From Weissella bombi (GTDB lineage: Bacteria > Bacillota > Bacilli > Lactobacillales > Lactobacillaceae): a stretch of DNA of 64,000 bases. This document shows positions 63,370-64,000 of this stretch, piece after piece. Within the stretch, counting starts at the first letter, position 1. The number at the start of each line of letters is the position of its first letter. The position numbers and the translations under genes were made by a program. Below the pieces are notes generated by a model, which saw nothing but the letters and a program-made list of their open reading frames with translations, made no database searches and had not been told where the DNA came from. The stretch spans positions 1 to 64,000 of the forward strand of contig NZ_FMAO01000009.1 of NCBI RefSeq assembly GCF_900094835.1. Reading direction: 5' to 3'.

Positions 63370-63424
63370 GTTAGTACATAATATAAGGTAGTAACTGCTA
63401 TTACTATCTATACGGGAGGAATTG

Positions 63425-64000
63425 ATGAAAAACCAACGAAACGGAAATTTTGTCCGAAATAGTTTGTTTTACGTAATTGTAGTCCTAGGTATTATGGGGT
63501 TGATTTATTGGGTAGCCGGGCCCACACAGACCTCGAATACAAAGACTATCTCTACGTCAACATTTATGACGGAATTGCGTGACAAAAAGATTGATAAAGT
63601 CACGATTCAACCTGGCGATGGCGTTTATGACATTAAGGGTGAATACAAAAAGGCACAATCAGATAAAGATGCTAACAATGACGCTTTTACCTCACTATTA
63701 GGTGGAAATTCAAAGAAAGCTAATTCCTTTGAAACTAAGTTGGTTGGTAGTGACAATATTGTCGCAGATGTCCAAAAGACAGCTGATAAGTCAAAAACAG
63801 ATGTCACAACTAAACCACAACCTTCTAACTTTTGGGGTACATTGGCAGTAACGATGTTGCCACTACTTTTGATGGTCGGCTTATTCTACCTAATGATGGG
63901 TGGTTTGAACCAAGGCGGTCAAGGTGGTCGTGGTAATATGATGGGAATGGGTAAGTCAAAAGCTAAGGCTGCTGACCCATCAGAGAATAAGAAGCGCTTT
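63425..64000 (+). CDS. ftsH: ATP-dependent zinc metalloprotease FtsH, N-terminal part
   Basis: First 192 codons; the gene runs past the window. MKNQRNGNFVRNSLFYVIVVLG opens with the first membrane segment (about 11-31), an extracellular domain follows (TISTSTFMTELRDKKIDKVTIQPGD), the second segment lies at about 138-160 (LPLLLMVGLFYLMMGG) and a Gly/Met-rich linker leads to the AAA domain outside the window. GGGAGGA precedes ATG 63425. Membrane-bound quality-control protease. Confidence 0.95.
   Translation, partial: MKNQRNGNFVRNSLFYVIVVLGIMGLIYWVAGPTQTSNTKTISTSTFMTELRDKKIDKVTIQPGDGVYDIKGEYKKAQSDKDANNDAFTSLLGGNSKKANSFETKLVGSDNIVADVQKTADKSKTDVTTKPQPSNFWGTLAVTMLPLLLMVGLFYLMMGGLNQGGQGGRGNMMGMGKSKAKAADPSENKKRF

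Overview
The window is an A+T-rich stretch of a Firmicutes chromosome of the order Lactobacillales. The evidence is the gene content and order (5S rRNA - metG - tatD - rnmV - rsmA - veg, and pth - mfd - flippase - rqcP - divIC - tilS - hpt - ftsH), a thymidylate synthase with the Lactobacillus casei-type insertion, strong AGGAGG-type ribosome binding sites, and no sporulation genes between mfd and ftsH. A Weissella or Leuconostoc-like heterofermenter is my best guess, but that is inference. No tRNA, insertion sequence, prophage or CRISPR array is visible.

Layout. 1-120 is the 3' end of an rRNA operon (5S) with its terminator. 381-14014 holds housekeeping genes: a DoxX-like membrane protein, metG, a Na+/H+ antiporter, the tatD-rnmV-rsmA operon, two tandem CNNM/CBS membrane proteins, veg on the opposite strand, a dCMP deaminase-thyA pair and an LCP cell-wall ligase. 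14307-19379 is a phnDCEE-type phosphate/phosphonate importer followed by a cytosolic 5'-nucleotidase. 19475-21755 is an envelope-stress type module (PspC divergent from PadR-DUF1700-DUF4097). 22019-31204 carries YihY, a LysM protein, an MFS pump and a full oppDFBCA operon. 31421-36679 is an island of small, poorly known membrane or secreted proteins (LytTR-DUF3021, HXXEE, tiny hydrophobic proteins) ending in a broken CPBP protease gene. 36920-42917 holds ribokinase, a HAD phosphatase, DUF3290-DUF421, an AEC transporter and a deaminase. 43098-46728 is a very A+T-rich, probably acquired cassette on the minus strand: a Wzx-like flippase, a 38-residue double-glycine-leader peptide and a C39-peptidase ABC exporter with a frameshift in an A7 tract. 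47005-54899 holds a CBS-ACT protein, a second TatD-like hydrolase, a TetR/YhgE pair, TerC and a secreted amidase. 55042-64000 is the conserved pth-to-ftsH cluster; ftsH runs off the window.

Two things stand out. First, four copies of one approximately 130-165 bp imperfect palindrome (23441-23605, 39936-40100, 48496-48622, 48628-48754) share a 21-nt core hairpin in which one base pair changes T-A / G-C / A-T between copies. The outer stems also change in compensating ways, which suggests a structured RNA family and not just debris. Second, the short peptide gene at 45188-45304 overlaps the flippase stop codon (ATGA) and is followed directly by a dedicated double-glycine exporter, so it looks like an undescribed small bacteriocin or pheromone system. 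Its exporter carries an apparent frameshift and an Asn where the peptidase normally has Asp.

Other points: both extracellular solute-binding proteins (PhnD-like and OppA) have Sec-type signal peptides with no lipobox cysteine; OppD has lost most of its C-terminal cluster cysteines; TilS is short; and the divIC ribosome binding site can be sealed in an mRNA stem that also covers the start codon.
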